Part shown: piece by piece, positions 60,859 to 64,000 of the stretch | How the letters are laid out: each line of letters starts with the position of its first letter | How positions within the stretch are numbered: the first letter of the stretch is position 1 | Assembly (NCBI GenBank): GCA_965200975.1 | Contig: OZ241740.1 | Coordinates: 1,736,001 to 1,800,000, forward strand | Direction of reading: 5' to 3' | Length of the DNA: 64,000 bases | Source of the DNA: S5-327 sp965200975 | GTDB taxonomy: Bacteria; Chloroflexota; Dehalococcoidia; Lucifugimonadales; Australimonadaceae | Program-made: the position numbers and the translations under genes | Notes under the pieces: generated by a model | Told to the model about the DNA's origin: nothing | The model's database searches: none | What the model saw: the letters and a program-made list of their open reading frames with translations, nothing else

Positions 60859-61065
60859 ATGTCTGTCGCAAGCGCCAAGCCGGCGAACGCCCGCATCGTC
60901 TACAACCTGCTCATTGCGCTCGCAGTCGTCTCTGTCATCGTCTCGTGCGTCGTAATGGGAGTCATCTCGTACGAGTACGTAACTCGCGAGGAGCTCCGCA
61001 ATCCTCCCGTAGAAGAGAGCCATAACGGGCACGCTGCGCTTCCGTCCTCGCTTACGCGCATCTAA
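60859..61065 (+). CDS. Small single-pass membrane protein
   Basis: 68 aa with one transmembrane helix (about residues 16-42, NLLIALAVVSVIVSCVVMGV) and a short polar tail. A GGAGG lies 13 bases before the ATG. No family is recognised and neighbours give no clue. Small ORFs in GC-rich DNA can be accidental, but the clean helix and ribosome site favour a real gene. The gap 60608-60858 shows no other feature. Confidence 0.55.
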   Translation: MSVASAKPANARIVYNLLIALAVVSVIVSCVVMGVISYEYVTREELRNPPVEESHNGHAALPSSLTRI

Positions 61066-61161
61066 GCCCGGCCCCGCGCTCCTTCCGCTGAGCGCAGTAG
61101 ACGCGCCTCGAGTCGGAGGCGCGCGACGAGATTCCCCGCCTTTGGGCCGATTGGAGTGCGC

Positions 61162-62085
61162 ATGAACGTTCTCGTCATGGGCGCCGGGGGCGTCGGAGGC
61201 TACTTCGGAGCGCTTCTTGCCCGCGCCGGCCATCCGCTCACGGTGATCGCCCGCGGGCCTCACCTCGACGCCATCCGCGCCGGCGGCCTCCGCGTCGAAA
61301 GCGCCATTGAACCGCCTTTCACCGTCCCTGCCGACGCGGACAGCAGCCCTCCCGCGGGCGCGCGCCCCGACCTCATCCTCTTTACGGTGAAGTCCTACGA
61401 CATAGCCGAGGCGATCGAGCGCATTCGTCCCGCCGTCGGCCCGGGCACGGTCATCCTCACTCTGCTGAACGGCGTCATCTCCGGCGACGCGCTCGCCGCC
61501 GCATTTGGTCGCGACTGCGTGCTCGACGGCGTCGTATACATCGAGAGCTACGTCAAGGCGCCGGGCGTCATCGCGCAAGACGGCGGCCCGCGCAAGGCGA
61601 CGTTCGGGCGGCGCGACGGCAACGGGGAGCGCGAGCAGGCGCTGCTCGCCGCATTCGAGTCCGCCGGGTGGAACGTCGAGCTCGCCGGCGACATCCTCGT
61701 ACCTCTCTGGCAGAAGCTCACGTTCATAGGTCCCTTCGCCGCCGTCAACACCGTAACCGGCCTGCCTGGTCAGCAGCTCGCCTCCAGCGAGGAGTGCGTC
61801 AAGCTCACCCATACGATGATGCGCGAGTACGCAGCCGTCGCCCGCGCCGAGGGCGCAGACTTGCCTCCCGACGCCCCCGAGGCGGCGCTCGAACGCTTCC
61901 GCGGATTCCCCGGCCTCAGCTCGATGTTGCGCGACCGTATTGCCGGCAAGCGCCTCGAGAGCGACGCCCTCGTCGCCGATGTCGCCCGGCGCGGCAGAGC
62001 CCGGGGCATTCCTACCCCCGCCACCGACGCGCTCAACGCGCTGCTCGCGCCTATGGCGAGCGGCAAGGCCGGGCAAGTGGTATAG
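61162..62085 (+). CDS. 2-dehydropantoate 2-reductase-family protein (PanE/ApbA)
   Basis: 307 aa. The Rossmann motif MNVLVMGAGGVGGYFGALLA opens the protein; LILFTVKSYDIAEAIE, LLNGVISGD and KLTFIGPFAAVNTVTG follow, with a C-terminal helical domain. The start 61162 has GGAG 5 bases upstream; GTG 61156 is possible. It may make pantoate for CoA or reduce another 2-keto acid; many ApbA-like paralogues have other substrates. Confidence 0.88.
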   Translation: MNVLVMGAGGVGGYFGALLARAGHPLTVIARGPHLDAIRAGGLRVESAIEPPFTVPADADSSPPAGARPDLILFTVKSYDIAEAIERIRPAVGPGTVILTLLNGVISGDALAAAFGRDCVLDGVVYIESYVKAPGVIAQDGGPRKATFGRRDGNGEREQALLAAFESAGWNVELAGDILVPLWQKLTFIGPFAAVNTVTGLPGQQLASSEECVKLTHTMMREYAAVARAEGADLPPDAPEAALERFRGFPGLSSMLRDRIAGKRLESDALVADVARRGRARGIPTPATDALNALLAPMASGKAGQVV

Positions 62086-62104
62086 CCGCCCACACTCCCG
62101 GAGC

Positions 62105-62110
62105 CTATAA
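62105..62110 (+). promoter_or_regulatory. Consensus -10 box before the SDR gene
   Basis: TATAAT ends 10 bases before ATG 62121; the leader would be only a few bases. No convincing -35 is present. Confidence 0.4.
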
Positions 62111-62120
62111 TCCGCCACCT

Positions 62121-62891
62121 ATGGGCGAGACTCCTTTCAGATTGGACGGCAGGACTGCGGTGGTCACCGGCGGCAGCCAAGGCATCGGCAAGGCGGTTTG
62201 CCTTGCGCTCGCGCGCGCCGGCGCCGCCGTCGCCGTAACCAATCTCGCCGAAAAACGCCGCGACGTCGACCTGCTCGTAACCGAAATCGAGGCGGAGGGC
62301 GGCGCGGCGCGGGGCTACGACCTCGACGTTGCCCGCGCCGGCGAAATCGGGCCGGTTCTCGACGCCATCGCCGGCGATATGGGCAGCCTCGACATCCTCG
62401 TGAACAACGCCGGCATCCGCGCCGCGGCGCCCGCCCTTGACGTCACCGAGGAGCTGTGGGACGCTGTCCACTCCGTCAACCTGAAAGGGACGTTCTTCAC
62501 GGCCCAGGCGGCGGCGCGCCATATGCTCGCCAACGGTTACGGACGCATCATCAATGTAGCGTCGCAACTGGCCGTCACGGCGACCGTCAACCGCTCGGTC
62601 TACATCTCCACGAAAGGCGGAGCGGCGGCGCTCACCAAAGCGCTGGCCCTCGAATGGGCGGACCGCGGGGTGACGGTCAATGCCATCGGCCCCGGCCCGA
62701 CCGACACCCCCATGACGCAAGGCGGCGACCCCACTCGCCCCGACCTCGCCGCATTCCTGCAGCGCTCCCCTCTCGGCAGGCGGCTCGAACCCTCCGAAAT
62801 CGCAGGCGCCGTCGTCTTCCTGGCAAGCGCGGAGGCCGGCGCCGTCAACGGACACCTCCTGCTTGTCGACGCCGGCTGGAGCGTCAGCTAG
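62121..62891 (+). CDS. Short-chain dehydrogenase/reductase
   Basis: 256-aa classical SDR. The cofactor motif VVTGGSQGIGKAV, NNAGIRAAAP, catalytic Ser in NVASQLA, and YxxxK in YISTKGG are intact; PGPTDTPMTQGG matches the usual PG loop. Asn in VTNLAEKRR after the second strand leaves NADH versus NADPH open. The substrate is unknown. Its stop overlaps the convergent DUF3179 gene by 8 bases. Confidence 0.93.
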   Translation: MGETPFRLDGRTAVVTGGSQGIGKAVCLALARAGAAVAVTNLAEKRRDVDLLVTEIEAEGGAARGYDLDVARAGEIGPVLDAIAGDMGSLDILVNNAGIRAAAPALDVTEELWDAVHSVNLKGTFFTAQAAARHMLANGYGRIINVASQLAVTATVNRSVYISTKGGAAALTKALALEWADRGVTVNAIGPGPTDTPMTQGGDPTRPDLAAFLQRSPLGRRLEPSEIAGAVVFLASAEAGAVNGHLLLVDAGWSVS

Positions 62892-64000
62892 CTCCCTGTC
62901 CGCCTCGGAAGATCTCCCCGCCAGGGTTGAGCGCCGCCCACGCGAACCAGAAACTGTTGGTCTGCGGCGCAGGCTGCAGCCTCCGCCCTTCGAGGGGGCC
63001 GCCGACCGCCCTGCCCGACACGCTCCACTCCGAGCCGGTTTGGGCGTCGACGAACAGTTTGCCTTCCCTGGAGAATGTGAGCCGCTGTCCATCGACCCGT
63101 GAGTCGAACGCTGCGGCGGCGCCTACATCCCGTCCCCGCGCAATGTCGATGTGGCTCAATGCCGACGCTGTCCCCGGCGCCCAGAATACAACCGTAGGCG
63201 CGCCGCCGAACTCGAACTGAGCAGGCCCGGCGTCGAGCCCGGAGAGCGGCACAGCGAGCGCCTCTCCTCCTGCGCGCAGGCCAAGGACGCGCGCGTGCGC
63301 CGGCATACGCGGATCGAGTTCGCCGCCGTGCAGCGCCTCCGGAGGATTGAAGTCGGCGTCGAAGTACGGGTTGAAGTCATAGTCGCCGGCGAATCCCGCG
63401 TTGACCGAAAGCGCCGCGTCGTTCGGGTAAGCGCGCTTGAACTCCGCCCAGGAGATGAGCAAACCCGGCAGTAGCGCCAACCTGGACCCTGCAAGCTCTC
63501 CGGCGACGGCTTCGCCTGTTCCTTGCTGCCACCAGCTTTCCGTAGCCTCGTCGTACAGAAGCTGGTTGTTGAATCGCAGCGCTCCGGACGCCTGGAATAA
63601 GGGCGCCGCTATCCCCACGCGCCGCTCGAATGCGAGCGCGGTGTTCGTCAGCGGGGAGTAGGTCGCCAGCACCGGCTTGCTGCCTAGTTCATCGTTCACG
63701 ATCGGATGCCAGATGAGGACGCGCAAGGGGTACGCTCTCGCCTCGCCGCCCGCCTCGACGGCAAGCACCGGCTCCGCATCTCCCATCCACTCATCCGCGT
63801 CCGTAACGGAGTCGTAGGCGCCCGCGCTGCCGATGTTGAGCGCCGAGCGAGGGGGCCGCCGCGTCCCGCTTGCAAGCAGCTCCGCCGGGTCGACGGTCAT
63901 TCGGAGAAAGTCCGTCTTCCATTCACCCAGAGGAACGCCTGCGGCAGTCAAGGCCTGCGCAGCCTCGGCCTCGTCCAGGTCGACTACTACCGGCTCGCCG
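62884..64000 (-). CDS. DUF3179 protein (partial at the start)
   Basis: At least 372 aa, with the frame open to the right edge (GEPVVVDLDEAEAAQALTAA), so the start lies outside. ARAYPLRVLIWHPIVNDELG, LATYSPLTNTALAFER and the WWQQGTGEAVAGELAGSRL segment are characteristic of DUF3179, secreted beta-rich proteins of unknown role common in marine and archaeal genomes. Length is normal for the family. The N-terminal signal peptide, if any, is not visible here. Confidence 0.88.
   Translation of the reverse strand, partial: GEPVVVDLDEAEAAQALTAAGVPLGEWKTDFLRMTVDPAELLASGTRRPPRSALNIGSAGAYDSVTDADEWMGDAEPVLAVEAGGEARAYPLRVLIWHPIVNDELGSKPVLATYSPLTNTALAFERRVGIAAPLFQASGALRFNNQLLYDEATESWWQQGTGEAVAGELAGSRLALLPGLLISWAEFKRAYPNDAALSVNAGFAGDYDFNPYFDADFNPPEALHGGELDPRMPAHARVLGLRAGGEALAVPLSGLDAGPAQFEFGGAPTVVFWAPGTASALSHIDIARGRDVGAAAAFDSRVDGQRLTFSREGKLFVDAQTGSEWSVSGRAVGGPLEGRRLQPAPQTNSFWFAWAALNPGGEIFRGGQGAS

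Overview
The window is GC-rich (roughly two thirds G+C by eye) and densely packed on both strands. Its gene content points to a Chloroflexota bacterium of the Dehalococcoidia/SAR202 type: two molybdenum-hydroxylase operons, a luciferase-like flavin monooxygenase, a Rieske oxygenase, paired acyl-CoA dehydrogenases, paired CaiB/BaiF CoA-transferases and a sulfite oxidase. This placement is an inference from gene content; there is no rRNA or other decisive marker, and no tRNA or CRISPR array was seen.

Layout. 1-5007 (minus): molybdenum hydroxylase operon (CoxG-like, 2Fe-2S, large, FAD subunits) led by an LLM-class monooxygenase. 5083-5726: VapBC-type pair with a frameshifted toxin. 5782-7981: alpha/beta hydrolase, then sulfite oxidase behind a newly noticed regulatory leader: a promoter, a 27-codon ORF with 8 Cys, an internal hairpin and an intrinsic terminator. 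8126-11734 (plus): second molybdenum hydroxylase operon. 11761-13731: a 159-bp element with inverted-repeat ends, a DNA methyltransferase-HNH fusion and two copies of a dispersed hairpin repeat. 13770-19083: sufBCD-sufS-sufU with promoter. 19121-20013: YbjQ-like protein and small membrane proteins with a decayed tandem duplicate. 20030-22429: mutS2. 22594-27926: coaE, MoxR/CbbQ-type ATPase, NUDIX CoA diphosphatase and a giant VWA protein in one overlapping operon. 27953-30994: a methylase-type restriction protein split by an in-frame stop inside a perfect 23-bp palindrome. 31086-35878: two acyl-CoA dehydrogenase subunits and two CoA-transferases. 35890-36741: lower-GC PLD-type nuclease. 36813-41501: class III aminotransferase, matrixin-like lipoprotein, small conserved protein. 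41684-43989: GYD protein, then threonine synthase, NIL protein and MoaD-like protein behind a structured leader. 44043-44756: peroxiredoxin-like gene that is intact only if an in-frame TGA is read as selenocysteine. 44998-48029: a second, frameshifted type IIG-like restriction gene. 48150-51051: aroK-aroB fusion and aroC. 51256-56682: Rieske oxygenase, DUF429-like protein, ruvX, alaS. 57152-60607: trehalose phosphate synthase and phosphatase with a mechanosensitive channel. 60859-64000: small membrane protein, ketopantoate reductase-like protein, SDR and a DUF3179 protein running off the window.

How it fits together. Most genes serve aerobic oxidation of diverse organic compounds (molybdenum and flavin enzymes, CoA activation, beta-oxidation steps), sulfur handling (sulfite oxidase, Suf, threonine synthase/NIL/MoaD), CoA homeostasis and osmotic balance. 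Three defence-type loci are scattered as islands and two of the three are broken, as is the toxin gene. Recurrent promoter architecture is TTGAC(A/G)-N17/18-TANNNT, and several genes have a TANNNT box only 6-7 bases before the start codon, which suggests leaderless mRNAs. The strongest leads are the Cys-codon leader of the sulfite oxidase gene and the selenocysteine candidate; no large unknown multi-gene system was identified with confidence.
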